DNA from: Chiridota heheva
Lineage: Eukaryota; Echinodermata; Holothuroidea; Apodida; Chiridotidae
Direction: 5' to 3'
NCBI GenBank assembly: GCA_020152595.1
Contig: JAIGNY010003766.1
Span: 186,001 to 250,000, forward strand
Length of the DNA stretch: 64,000 nt
Part shown: piece by piece, positions 47,776 through 59,251 of the stretch
Position numbering within the stretch: the first letter of the stretch is position 1
How the letters are laid out: each line of letters begins with the position of its first letter
Notes under the pieces: model-generated
Seen by the model: the letters and a program-made list of their open reading frames with translations, nothing else
What the model was told of the DNA's origin: nothing
Database searches by the model: none
Made by a program: the position numbers and the translations under genes

Positions 47776-48084
47776 AGGTGCCAGAGAAAATGTATATTTT
47801 TTTCAGCTGAGAATTCACATTTTTTTTGAGAAATTAGACCCTTGCATAGAAAGCAAGGTACTGTAGTGAGATTAGTAATTGATAGAGCTTTAATGTATTT
47901 TAGTCTTTAAATCAAGTTTTTATTTTTTTGGGGGTCAGATGAATATCTCAAACATGTGTAACCACCAACACTGAATTTTGCTGCATGTAACTTTCTTTTT
48001 TGACCAATTCATTGAATGAGTTCTGAATCACTGCCTGTTTTTGTCCAATAAGAATTTGGAAAATTTTGTGATTTGAATGTCTCA
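47776..48084. other. Intron sequence between M1 copies
   Basis: AT-rich, nothing recognised. Confidence 0.35.
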
Positions 48085-48475
48085 ATAGACCTTTTCAAAC
48101 CAAGTTTAGCCGAACGTGAAATGTCAGAGTATTTTAACCATTCAAATACTGGAGGAATTTTTCCTTTGTTTCCCAACCAATCAGGTGCAGGTTTGAGGGA
48201 AAAAATGTAAGCAGTAATATGTGCGCGCATTTTCCTTCATGTATAACGCACATATGATACTTGCACTTAAAAAAAAAAATTCATACACTTGGTCCCATAC
48301 CGTACCAAATTATGCAGACGGCCAAGATTCCTCCAGTATTTTATTGGTCAATAAGATTCCTCCAGTATACGATTGGTCCATTATGGACACGTGAATCTCG
48401 GCCATGTGACATTATTTAAATTAGCTATCTGGAAATTGCCGATTTAGATTTAAAAAGGTCTATACCATGACTCAT
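48085..48475 (-). mobile_element. MITE family M1, copy 3, inverted
   Basis: Ends TAGACCTTTTCAAACC and TTTAAAAAGGTCTA are inverted and bounded by TA on both sides, compatible with a TA target. In reverse it carries TTTAAATAATGTCACATGGC and CGGCCAAGATTCCTCCAGTA. It contains an internal duplication (RAGATTCCTCCAGTATWYRAT twice). Confidence 0.75.
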
Positions 48476-48644
48476 TTTCTCAAAAAAGGTTTGTTTGAAG
48501 GTTAGATCTGGAAAGCAAAGTTTATGCCTCATGAACTTTGAGCATCCCAGACAAGTACAAAGATGATTTTGTTAACCGACTTCAAAGATCTGTTGACAAT
48601 TAGATGTACCAGTGCCTAAGCTGTTATAGAATTTATTAAAAAAA

Positions 48645-49095
48645 AGGAATATTCCTATGAATTTTCATTTTCATATATACATGATAGAGGACTTTTAAAG
48701 AAACATGCCGAAAAGTTTCTCTTTAAGCCTACCCGCACCTGACACCTGAGTTAATCCTGAAAACTCAGGTATGACAATTACTAATCCAACTTTCTCCTGT
48801 TCAGTGTATTGTGTTTCTACTCCAAACAATATGTTTATCTGCCATTCCCATGCACACCACAGTCAAGTAGTCCAAGGTTATTTGTGTGTATAAGATTACA
48901 GAAAGCCAGTGCTGAGTAATCAGGGCACTTTTGTGATTGAAATCACTGATCAGTGTTAGGTGTCTTAGTAGGAGAAATTTGTTTGCAAAGTGGTGATAAA
49001 AATACCTGTGTATTATATGCCTGAGGTGATTTGTGCATTAACTGTGAATGATTGACGGACCATTTCTCCTAAGGAAAGATATTGTTTCATGAACA
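48645..49095 (-). repeat. Interspersed repeat, inverted copy of 2596-2995
   Basis: Opens with AAGGAATATTCCTATGAATT and ATGATAGAGGACTTTTAAAG. The same opening occurs in reverse at 50560-50601 plus 51654 onward, where the first hAT element interrupts it. The rest matches 2596-2995 inverted. Confidence 0.85.
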
Positions 49096-49919
49096 ATTTG
49101 GTGTGAAAATCATATTGATATCTTTTTCTGTGTAGGAGTTATTGCATTTTAAAGATGAGCGAGTGTGTTATGTCAGATTTTGGTTGTCTGGCATAAAAAA
49201 AAAAAAATATCCTTAACCCAAAAAAATTAATGTCCACTCTGAAATTTATTAAAACTCCATGAATTCACGTAAACGTTATATCAAAAGTCAACAATGAAGC
49301 TCGATGCAAAAAAAATCATGATAGATTTTGTTAAAGTAGTTCTGACATGTATTCTTGTGGCTTCCTGATTATCTCTCTGATTATTGACAGTATAAACAGT
49401 TACAATACAAAACATACAATCCAGTACACATGATTAAATCTTTAAAATCAACTAATTCTAGAAAATCATAAGTCCTTTTAGTAACTAATTTTGCTTCCGT
49501 GACTTTCGACTTCCTAAAGCAGACTCTTCTCTTAGGCCCTATCAGCATGAACGCTGAACTCTGAATGAACTATTAGGATCCGCCTACTCGATGATTAACC
49601 AATCGGTACAGAGCACAATGAATATGGGCAAACTGATAACCAATGAAGATCTAACATCTCGATCTTAAACACTACGTCAATGGAATAAATCTTACACCAA
49701 TCAGAAATCTAGTTTATCTAAGATAAACAGGTGTATTGGCTTCTGGGAAATAAGTAAAAATAAACCGCCATTGTATCGTTAGCTGGATAATCCTTCGTCT
49801 GAAAGAAATTATGGGTGAAAAATTACTGTGAGAACCAGTCTCTTATAAACAAATCTCAGCTGGACTAATGGCGCTCAATAGGGGACAAATGTTATCGCCT
49901 TAAAGGGGTATGAAACACA
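49096..49919. other. Dehydrogenase intron 2, unassigned
   Basis: No coding sequence or repeat recognised. Confidence 0.35.
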
Positions 49920-50601
49920 AAAATGCTATGGTTTAAGGCGTATATGCCATGATGAAATAACTCTCTTTAGGAGGAATGGTCCATCAATCATTCATGGGTA
50001 TTGCACAAACTCCTCCAGGTATTTGGAGTCAGCCAAGGACTAATCTGATTCAGGCATGTGGCTTAAGCTCCAGATGAATGACCAATTGTGTACAGAGTAA
50101 CAGTAGCTTGTTGCTAGCAAGTGAACCATAGAGAAGCTCTTAGGCTAGGTGTGGATTACACCTGTGTTGTGTAGAGTGTAACAATAGCATATTGCTAGCA
50201 AATGAACTGTGAAGAGGCTCTCGGGTTGGAAGGTGTGGATTACCCCTGATTTTGGGTAAAACAGGGGTGTCGGGTTGGAGGGTTTTAAGGGACAACAATT
50301 CTGAATGCTCTCTTATATACGACACATACGTGCATGATATACCCCATTTCAATAATTAAACAAAAACTGCTTCCAGTAATTTAAGAGAAGGCAATTAATT
50401 TTCAAAAAAATTCACCAAAATTGTCTTGGATCTGCCTTTATGACATCACATTGTACACTGTGAGGTCACTTTTCAACACAGTCGCGCAATCTTTGAAATG
50501 CAATATCACCTAAATGGAAAAAGATATTAACATGGTTTTAACACCAAGTTGTTTCTTTAATAGTCCTCTATGATATATATGAAATGGAAACCTATGGGAA
50601 T
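49920..50601 (+). repeat. Diverged copy of the 2596-2995 repeat family
   Basis: Carries GGAATGGTCCATCAATCATT, a TACCCCTGATTTTGGGTAAA block and an ACAGGGGTGTCGGGTTGG block parallel to the end of 2596-2995. It ends TAGTCCTCTATGATATATAT and CCTATGGGAAT, where the hAT element inserted. AGTGTAACARTAGCWTRTTG and a GCTAGCAARTGAAC block occur twice, at about 50095 and 50168, a 75-bp duplication. Confidence 0.6.
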
Positions 50602-51645
50602 TAGAGCTGTGACCATTTAGCGTGTACACGCTACACGCTCGCAAATCTTGTAAACGTTTACTAAAACTTCATTGCGAGTAATCGTTTTTCATACATTATA
50701 GGCCTAGTGTCTTGCTGTTGAAAATCAATATTCATGATACAAATCACACACACATTCGGCTGACAAAATTCCAATCAATGATTTTTTACAAACTGTAAAC
50801 CCGATTAGCATAATCCTTTTTAAATGTGCGAATCACAAATGCGCAGTAATCACTAATGAATGGGGATATTATGCACTTTGATTTCGCCGAAATCTGAGTA
50901 ATTCAACTTGTAAAATGCACCGCGAATGTGCAGCAGTACACAGTGAAACTAACAATAGGCCTAACGTTAGGCCATAAGGCTTTAAACCCACGCAATCAGC
51001 GCCCGTTTCATCGATAAAAAAAACACTTGAATCGTGACAATCAGTACATTTACATGTAAATATTACCTGATGAGTCAAATAAATTTTGCAAGAAAGAAAA
51101 AATATTGCATAATGAATAAACAGAAAAAGGTTTTAACAGAGCTGAAATTCTGCATGCTTCGCAAAGATGGCGGCCATTTTTTCGAGAGGACTGATACTTC
51201 AGAACTTCCTGGTGGTGGTGGCGTAGTTTTGAAATGTTTTACGGCGAGGTATATCATAGGCCTCAGTATGCAAGATTTTCACAGAACTTTGAAAGCCGTA
51301 GCGAATAGGACTAAAAAGTTACGCGATGTTGAGTTTAAATGACATTGAAAGGAAGTTATCTGTTCTTTCAAAACTGAATTTCCATGCATATTTTCCATAA
51401 AAATGATGATTTATACTGTACAAGTAAACTTTTTACGATTTGGAAAGCAAAACTCAGCGTCTATTTGGGTAATGCACTCAGTACTTTTACCATACTGGTT
51501 GCGCGATTTTTCTCTTAAGCCTCGTAGTTTTGGAGCAATTTTGGTGTTTCTTGAAAATTACGGTACTAAACTCGTGTACACGATACACGCTCGCTTTTTT
51601 TGGCGTGTACACGTTTACTAAAATCCCTAAACGTTCACAGCTCTA
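50602..51645. mobile_element. hAT-like non-autonomous element A, 1044 bp
   Basis: Starts TAGAGCTGTGACCATTTAGC and ends GTTCACAGCTCTA, with further inverted CGTGTACACG blocks inside each end. It is flanked by a perfect 8-bp duplication ATGGGAAT (50594-50601 and 51646-51653), the hAT hallmark. No transposase is encoded; a 102-codon frame at 51034-51342 has no known motif and is not kept in element B. It interrupts an older repeat at CCTATGGGAAT|ATTCC. Confidence 0.93.
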
Positions 51646-51777
51646 ATGGGAATATTCCTTAAAAATTTCCATCTCAACTTATTCTTTTGAAACATGGAAG
51701 CTGCCATTTTGTTCAATTCTGTTTTTTGATATTGTGCATGATGACACAATTTCCTCAACATGCAAAGGCATAAGGAT

Positions 51778-52822
51778 TAGAGCTGTGACCGTTTAGCGTG
51801 TACACGCTACACGCTCGCAAATCTTGTAAACGTTTACTAAATACCTCATTGCGAGTAATCGTTTTTTATACATCATAGGGGCCTAGTGTCTTGCTCTCGA
51901 AAATCAATATTCATAATTCAAATTACACACACATTTGGCTGACAAAAATCCAATCAATAACTTTTTACAAACTGTAAACCCGATTAGCATAATCCTTTTT
52001 AAATATGCGAATTAAAAATGCGCAGTAATCACCAATGATTGGGGATATTATGCTCTTTGATTTCGCCGAAATCTGAATAATTCAACTTGTAAAATGCACT
52101 GCAAATGTGCAGCTGTAAACAGTGAAACTAACAATAGGCCTAACCTTAGGCCATAAGGCTTTAAATCTCATGCAATCAAGGCCCGTTTTACAAGCTGTTA
52201 AATCGACCAAAGAACACTTGAATTGTGACAATCAGTACATTTACATGTAAATATTACCTGATGAGTCAAATAAATTTTGCAAGAAAGAAAAAATATCGCA
52301 TAATAAACAAACAGTAAAAGGTTTTAATAGAGCTGAAATTCTGCATGCTTCACAAAGATGGCGGCCATTTATTTGAGAGGACTGATATTTCAGAATTTTC
52401 TGGCGGTGGTGGCGTACTTTTGAAATGTTTTACGGCGCGGTATATCATAGGCCTAGTATGCAAGATTTTCACAGAAGAACTTTGAAAGCCGTAGCGAATA
52501 GGACAAAAAAGTTACGCGATGTTGAGTTTAAATGACATTGAAAGGAAGTTATCTGTTTTTTCTAAACTGAATTTCCATGCATATTTTCCATAAAAATTAT
52601 GATTTATACTGTAGAAGTAAACTTTTTACGATTTGGAAAGCAAGACTTAGAGTCAGTACTTTTGCCATACTGGTTGCGCGATTTTTTTTACTTCGCCACA
52701 TAGTTTGGGAGCATTTTTGGTGTATTTCCGAAAATTACGGTACTAAACACGTGTACACGATACATGCTTGCTTTTTTTGGCGTGTACACGTTTACTAAAA
52801 TCCCTAAACGGTCACAGCTCTA
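51778..52822. mobile_element. hAT-like non-autonomous element B, 1045 bp
   Basis: Same orientation and about 90% alike to element A along its length. Terminus TAGAGCTGTGACCGTTTAGC; other end CGGTCACAGCTCTA. A perfect 8-bp duplication ATAAGGAT is at 51770-51777 and 52823-52830. Only 132 bp separate A and B, and their different target duplications show two separate insertions, not a tandem duplication. Confidence 0.93.
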
Positions 52823-52924
52823 ATAAGGATGATAATGTATTTCTTTATAAGTTTTATTTAAGGTTTTGATCCAAATTGATACAAAGTTTAACAGCATGTT
52901 TTCATAATTTCTTGTGTACACAAA

Positions 52925-53110
52925 AATGTCTTTGACCCTTATGAAAAGAAAAACAAGTTTTCATAAGCTAGAAAGTTTGAGATAGATTATAAAGAAATAC
53001 AAGGCTTTCCAACATCCTGCTGGGTTGATGACATCATTTTCTGCATGTTTTGAAATCAAAATGGCATCTCTCATAGTAGTAGCATTACATTTTTAATACA
53101 AAAAACTTAA
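52925..53110 (+). repeat. Dispersed repeat, direct copy at 62995-63160
   Basis: Shares TTTTCATAAGCTAGAAA, ATAAAGAAATACAARGC, TTCCAACATCCT and TCTGCATGTTTTGAAATCAA with 62995-63160. Confidence 0.8.
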
Positions 53111-53457
53111 AACTGAAAAAAGCTGACAATTTGAAGGAAAATTTGATAAAAGTAAAATTGAAGAAAAATTTGGTAACACTATCTGCAATTTTTTTTTTTA
53201 ATTCCTGCAAATGTGATTTAAAATCTCCCCCAAAATTGGATAAGTTTGGAAATTTTTTCCCAATGAGCAGCATTGCTTTAATGGAAATATGATTCAAAAG
53301 TGCAAACTACCCTTGTATACAGGAAATTTTAAAGTTTTTTCCCCTACGCACTGTTCTACCTTTGTAAACGAGACCTTTTGGGGCTTGTACCCCCTCCCCC
53401 TGAGAGGGGATCCTTTCTAATTCCTGGAATATTGTGAAATTTCTTCTCTCTTTGTAG

Positions 53458-53626
53458 CTGGATCTAGGCTCTTTAGCATCTGTGAGGAGTTTTGTAGATG
53501 CTTTCCATGCTACAGGCAAAGCGCTCCATGTCTTGGTCAACAACGCTGGTTTGGCAGATTTCTATGGGAAACAAGCTCTGAAGACTGACGATGGATTCGA
53601 AATGACATTTGGTGTTAACCATTTAG
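53458..53626 (+). CDS. SDR family dehydrogenase, NNAG exon
   Basis: Between CTCTCTTTGTAG and GTGAGT, phase 0 in and phase 1 out. LDLGSLASVRSF (residues 117-128) holds the conserved Asp of the adenine pocket. VLVNNAGLADF (141-151) holds the NNAG structural motif. GFEMTFGVNHLG (162-173) holds the Asn of the SDR catalytic tetrad. The exon is intact and strongly family-like (RDH11-14 read NNAG..., FGVNHLGHFLLT). Confidence 0.96.
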
Positions 53627-54899
53627 GTGAGTGTATCATTTTTCAATTCCTCTTTAAGATGATTAAGAATATGTTGCGTGGCAATTTTAAAATCTTTTTG
53701 TGGAGTCTGTCTATTTACAAGCTCCTCATGTGGGTCGAGCTAGTTACATGACTGGTGGTGAATATGAAAGTAGGTTTGAATAGGTCATGAAGTTTCTATA
53801 GTGAGTCATATGTTGTATAATTCTACAGGGCCTATCCACCTGTCTATTGTATATATCTCCAGTTAGCTGGTACGCAACCGATCTACTGCTGGCAGAAAAA
53901 GCGGTTACAACAACTTGTAATCCCCATAACCCATGGGGGTTTCATTAGTAAAGGCACTGCCTAAAAATTTGGCCTGCAATTTTCAAGTAACAAATTAACC
54001 ACATCATTCCACAAAATTAACTTCGCATCATAAAATTGAAGTATAATAGTTCTATGCTTATAGTTCATTTCACCTTTTCCCAGCAGCAAAGACAAACAAT
54101 GCCAGCATTAATTACGGTTACTACTTATATTACAAAGGATTGCCATTATATTCAGAAGTGGGTCACTAAAAATACCATGTAACACCAGTGGGAGTAGTTG
54201 TTATCTTAAAGGAGCCTTGGAGAGGTGAAACTGTGTATAGATTTGTGATTTGGGAAACAAAGAAATATATAACTTTTTCTTCGACCGGCCCTGCTCCATT
54301 CGAGGGCAGGTTGAGATGCTCTTGGTTTTCAGCAAAGCTATTTCTAATGTTGAAGTTGCTTTTAAGTGAAAATTTAGGCTTCTTTAGCAGCAAAGAGAAG
54401 GCTGATTAGGTCATTAAGGCCTTTGAAGTTGCACCAACCTTTTCTGTTTTTCTGCTTTTCTGTCAGCAAAACTCAAAAAGATTTTGGGAAGTTTGAAGGT
54501 CAGTTTACTGTCGGACTAACGTTAGATTCGAACAGAAATATTGTACATTTGCAGGCTAGATACTCTTAAGTTCTAAGTCATCATATTATTCATCCGTTTC
54601 ATTTGAATGATGATTCTTTTCCTCTTGCTAACAATGGAAAGGACTTTTACATATCAACTCTGTTTTTAACTTAAAGATAAAGATTCTCAGTTACGACTCA
54701 TGCATATTTAAAACATACTTTCACATTCACCACCAGTCACGTGACTAGTTCGACAACGCACAAGGAGCTTGTAAATAGGCAGGCCCCTTTTTGTGTGAGA
54801 CTCAAGTTTTTTTTCTGACAATTTAAGTTAGGGGACACTCAGTGATTGAGAAGAGAAATGAGGGGAGATAAGGATGGAAGTGGGATGGGGATAGTGGTA
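53627..54899. other. Dehydrogenase intron, unassigned
   Basis: No coding sequence or clear repeat was recognised. The overlapping frames at 54166-54409 on both strands have no family resemblance. Confidence 0.4.
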
Positions 54900-55215
54900 T
54901 AGAACAGATGTGAAGGGAAGTGGGGAGGAGGGGAGCAAGCTGCTCTCTGAGAGGGTTATATACACCCGCCCGGTTGGGAGGTAAATTTGGGGAAATGTGA
55001 TCATAAAATGGGGTAAAATCATTGAAAATTTTGGTGAAATTTAGCAACATTTCCTGAAAATTGAGAACTTCCCAAAAATAGAAGGAAATTTTCCTAAAAT
55101 AGAAGGAAATTTCCCCAGAATTGTAAAAACTCTCAATGAAGACAATTTCTTTTGAAAATTGAAGGAGATTTCCCCTCAAATAAAGGAGATTTTCTGATTA
55201 GCACTAACGTTATCA
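54900..55215 (+). repeat. Dispersed repeat shared with about 7200-7560
   Basis: Both contain an AAATGTGRTSATAAAATGGG-like start, runs of GAAATTTTCCYMAAAA steps, and GATTAGCASYA at the end. It is degenerate and non-coding. Confidence 0.55.
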
Positions 55216-55575
55216 TGAAAACTTACATGGGAAATTTGGGATGATGGATGGGTGAAAAGAAGGATGGTTAGGTTTTGGCCAAATATATAGAAGGTAGGGA
55301 TTCTTCACTTGTGGGTTTTATCATATACCTCCACGGTAAGAAAGTGGGATTATAGTCATTTTCATCTTTCATTCCGTTGTTTTCGTGCTATTGGTCCAGG
55401 AATATTAAACTTTCGGATTTTCCTGGAATTCCGGTTTTTTCTGGAATTTCGGATCTTTCCGGAAATTCCAGATTTTCCTGGAATTCCGGATTTTTTGGTA
55501 TAAGAAATTGCATGTGCATTTTTTTGTTTGAATATTTCAGGTTTTTTTTTTCATTTTATACTCAAATCCCTGTAG
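55216..55575. other. Intron end with TTCCGGAATT-rich stretch
   Basis: At 55410-55497 the sequence is a run of TTCCGGAATTTT/TTTTCCTGGAATTCC steps, a short degenerate palindromic repeat of about 19-20 bp. The acceptor is CCCTGTAG at 55568-55575. Confidence 0.55.
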
Positions 55576-55695
55576 GTCATTTCTTGCTTACAAATCTTCT
55601 CACCGATGACCTCAAGAAGGCTGCAGAGTCTGACGGTGAGGCTCGTCTTGTGGTTGTAGCATCTATGATACACGACCCGCAGGAAATGAAGAGGG
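55576..55695 (+). CDS. SDR family dehydrogenase, catalytic serine exon
   Basis: 120 bp, phase 1 in and out, from CCCTGTAG to GTAACA. It completes NHLG and encodes HFLLTNLLTDDLKKAAESDG, then EARLVVVASMIHDPQEMKRG. The Ser of VVVAS (residue 202) is the expected catalytic serine; most relatives have VSS. The HDP that follows is typical of the subgroup resembling protochlorophyllide reductases, and vertebrate RDH12 lacks it. The exon is intact. Confidence 0.94.
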
Positions 55696-56336
55696 GTAAC
55701 AATTTTTTTTTAAGATTAATGGACAGCTGTAGCAACAACTTGAGCTCACTTGAAAAAAAATATGCTATAATCCATGAAACTAACAAAACCTATCATCAAA
55801 ATCAGTTATGAATTAACCATTGTATTGCATTTGATATTTTAAGGTCTTATTATAAATTATGCAAATTTTATTGAGATTTTGTGACATCACAGAGAGAAAT
55901 TCCGCATGTAAACTTATTGATTTTTTAAACCTTTGCCAATGCTTTTTTTTTTTTTTTTTAAAGGGAGCTCTTGAATAGGATTAAAAGGTATTGAGTCTCT
56001 CCCATACCCTTAATCAAAATTAAGCGGGAGAAAACAGTCCACTGATTTTCTGTGATTGAAATTTAGGACAGAGATATAAAGAAAATCCAAAACGTTGGCA
56101 TTGATTTCCTTCCTGTACACGATATGTAAAATAAATTGAATTGAATGGAATTGACATTGAATTGAATTAGAATTGAATTGAAATTGAATTGATTTACATT
56201 GAATTAATTTGAATATTGAATTGGATTGAAATTGAATTGAATTTTAATTGAAATTAAATTGAAATGAATGAATGGGATTGGATTGATTTAATTTTGATTG
56301 GAATTGATTGAATTTTATATTTGTAATTTGTTGCAG
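55696..56336. other. Intron with GAATT-rich low-complexity tract
   Basis: The first part is unassigned. From about 56130 to 56320 the sequence is degenerate GAATTGAATTGAAATT steps that run up to the acceptor TTTGTTGCAG of the next exon. Confidence 0.7.
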
Positions 56337-56501
56337 GAAGTCCACCTCTTATTAACTTTGATAATCTGCAGCTGGAAGCACCAGGCTCTTTCGATGGAGC
56401 TTTGGCTTACAAAAACTCGAAGCTGTCAAATGTTCTCTTCACTTATGAAATATCCCGGAGGTTGGAAGGAAGTGGAGTGACTGCAAACTGTTTATGTCCA
56501 G
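56337..56501 (+). CDS. SDR family dehydrogenase, YxxxK exon
   Basis: 165 bp, phase 1 in and out. It encodes SPPLINFDNLQLEAPGSFDG, then ALAYKNSKLSNVLFTYEISR and RLEGSGVTANCLCPG. The catalytic pair Tyr237 and Lys241 (YKNSK) is present, and the PG after the sixth strand is in place (residues 267-268). The exon is intact. The region before the Tyr (FDNLQLE) matches the RDH/POR-like subgroup. Confidence 0.96.
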
Positions 56502-56739
56502 GTAAAGTCAATTATGGACTGACAAGTATTCATTTAGGGAGGTGGGTGTGGATGGACAACTAGTTGCCCCCCCAGGAGGACCTTTTAGAAGTAACATCTG
56601 TCGTGAAAAATTACCTTTCTCTTTAATATAGACCTAACCAAAGTTAAAAACTAAAAATCAAAATGATAATTCAAATTTGCTGGCTCTTGTTTTGTCCTTT
56701 TCAAATAACAAACTCCACGTCATCAGCCCACCATTCCAA

Positions 56740-57242
56740 TCAAACCCACCATCAACAACCTCTCAGGTGTAGACAACGTTCATATTACCCGTCTTAGAAT
56801 AGGTAACACCCACCTCACTCATTCCCACCTCCTTATTGGCTCCCCAAACCCCTCTGCAACAATTGCCATTGCACCCTCACAGTCCATCACGTTCTCCTTG
56901 CTTGCCCCTTGTACAACCTTCCCAGAACTTCCCTCGCTTTCCACAACTCAATTGCTGAGTTTTTCCAGAAAAACCCTGCAGATCAATTTATCGCTTTCCT
57001 TCATCATGCTTCCCTCCACAACCATATTTAGTCCCCCTCTCCCACCCTCCTCTCTCTACTTTGTTTTTTCTTCACCCATGCACCTCCTCTCTTGATCCCA
57101 GCTTTCTGACTTTTAGTTCTTGTATTTCTTTCATTCTCCCCCTGTTTTCTTTCCTTCCTACCTTTAGAATGATCTGACCTCTCAGGCACAGTTTGACCCT
57201 CGTTGTCATGGTGCCGTTAAGCACTCATCAAACAAACAAACT
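56740..57242 (+). mobile_element. 3' end of a Jockey/I-like LINE with CAAA tail
   Basis: About 56775-56935 reads NVHITRLRIGNTHLTHSHLL, then IGSPNPSA... LLAPCTTFPEL. TRLRIGHTxLTHSxLL is the conserved C-terminal motif of LINEs that carry RNase H, and the cysteine knuckle after it is lost. The 3' UTR has CTCAGGCACAGTTTGACCCT, GGTGCCGTTAAGCACTCATC and a CAAACAAACAAA tail at 57230. A second 3' end is at 41795-42092. Confidence 0.85.
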
Positions 57243-57474
57243 TTTCAAATGTTAGAAATGTTAAACTGTTCTAAGTATATCAAATATGTTAGTAAAATCC
57301 AAAGTTCTCATTTTGCATGTCAGATTTAAAATAACCCACCAAGAGTGGTCAACAGCAATGACACCAGATCAAGGATATTTATAACTAAGAGAAAACAAGC
57401 CTCTGTATACCTTCAATTTTCCATGCAGTGAACAAGCACAGTTTGCTCCTGTTTCTAAAACCTCAAATTAAATC

Positions 57475-58632
57475 TTAAAGGATTAGTTCAGTGGCCAAGC
57501 ATGGTCCATCTTATATGAATGAGGACTTCAAAAGAAACAAAATGGTGGAGCAAACGTTCAAAAATCTTATCTTATATTGAATGAGGATTCTATCAAAAGA
57601 AACAAAATGGTGGAGCAAACGTTCAAAAATCTTATTCCGTTAAGGAGATATGTAAGGATTACTTAAGTGGTCAAGCTATTCTATCTTATATAAATGAGGA
57701 CTTCAAAAGAAACAAAATGGTGCAGAAAGCATTAAACAAAATCTTATTTTGTTAAGGAGATATGTAAGGATTAGTTAAGTGGTCAAGCAATTCTATCTTA
57801 TATGAAAGAGGACTTCACAAGAAACAAAATGGAGGAGAAAGCATTCAAAAATCTTATTTCGTTAAGAAGATATTTAAGTTTAAAGTTTGGTATCATTTGT
57901 GTAGAAATGACTGAATCAGACTAGATGTGATGTCACAACCTCATATTCTTAAAGTCTTTATGTATTCTATCCTAATTTGTCCTACGATTTTGTTGCTTTA
58001 AAACTCATGGGATATGTCAAAAAGGTATTAAAACTGAATCTAGGAAGGGTATTTATAATATACCACCTGAAGAAAGTTTGAGGGAAAATGATTTAAATAG
58101 TGAACAAATTAAATAAACTTTCTTTAGAATAGATAAAGATTTTGAGGAATCTGAGGCTGTGACATCACAACTAGTCTGATTTCAATTGTTTCAACAAAAA
58201 TGATAACAAACTTTAAACTTGAGTATCTCCTTAAAGGAATAAGATTTTGCAATGCTTTCTTCTCCATTTTGTTTCTTGTGAAGTCCTCTTTCATATAAGA
58301 TAAAATTGCTTGACCACTTAACTAATCCTTAAATATTTCCCTAACAAAATAAGATTTTGTTTAATGCTTTCTGCACTATTTTGTTTCTTTTGAAGTCCTC
58401 ATTTATATAAGATAGAATAGCTTGACCACTTAGGTAATCCTTACATATCTCCTTAAAGGAATAAGATTTTGCAATGCTTTCTTCACCATTTTGATTGCTT
58501 GACCCCTGAACTAATCCTTTAATATCTCCTTACTGGAGAAAGATTTTTGAATACTTTCTTCACCATTGTGTTTCTTTTGAACTCCTCTTTTATATAAGAT
58601 GGTCATGTTTGACCCCTGAACTAATCCTTTAA
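57475..58632. mobile_element. Foldback element F1 with tandemly repeated arms
   Basis: Starts TTAAAGGATTAGTTCAGTGG and ends CCCTGAACTAATCCTTTAA. The left arm (57475-57960) holds about four units of 80-110 bp, each with RGGATTAGTTMAGTGGTCAA, TTATATGAAWGAGGACTTCA, AGAAACAAAATGGTG and TTAAGGAGATATKT. The right arm (58135-58632) holds the same four in reverse. Unit-specific variants pair across the arms: GCAGAAAGCATTAAACAAAA at about 57722 matches its inverse TTTTGTTTAATGCTTTCTGC at about 58348. The centre matches 34260-34390. Confidence 0.9.
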
Positions 58633-59251
58633 TGTCCAGCTCTCAGTCCATATCATCAGGATACCTCATTTTGCCACTTACACAGACGATTTGGATTCAA
58701 AGGATTATGCAATTTTTTTTTTTTTGTGTGACAGAGGACTTTAAAAGAAACAAAATGGTGAAGAAATTACTTAAATATATTTTTCCATTAAGGAGCTAGT
58801 CCAGATTAAAGTTCTGTCTCATTTGTGTAGAAATTACTGGTGTTGAAAATTACTGGTGTTGAAAATTACTGGTGTTGAAAATTACTGGTGTTGAAAATTA
58901 CTGGTGTTGAAAATTACTGGTGTTGAAAATTACTGGTGTTGAAAATTACTGGTGTTGAAAATTACTATAGAATTCTCTCTTTATTCTCCCTTTATCAACA
59001 ACTGTTAATGTATTTTAAAGAAAATTTAACATTTTTCACTAATTTAAGTTTTTTTTTATTTTCAAATATTTCAGGTGGTATATTATTGTTATTAACAAGA
59101 TTCTCATGATTTATTTTCTTACATATGCAATGGTTGATAAACCTTAAAATCTTAGAAATTGCACTAAAATACATAAAGACTTTGAGAGATGTGAGGTTAT
59201 GACATCACAAGTAGTCTGGTTTTAGTTGTTTGTACACAACTGATACCAAAC
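58633..59251. mobile_element. Truncated F1 element with 16-bp array inside
   Basis: The left arm remnant (GAGGACTTTAAAAGAAACAA at 58735) and the right arm (TTATGACATCACAAGTAGTC at 59197) enclose eight copies of the 16-bp unit GAAAATTACTGGTGTT (58831-58965) and the family centre (TTCAGGTGGTATATTATT). The array has grown out of the arm motif TTTGTGTAGAAATTACTGG. The right end is cut by the start of the next element. Confidence 0.85.

Noticed and set aside
51034-51342. 102-codon frame inside hAT-like element A, as a candidate transposase
   Set aside because: Too short, with no hAT domain residues, and not preserved in the sister element B.
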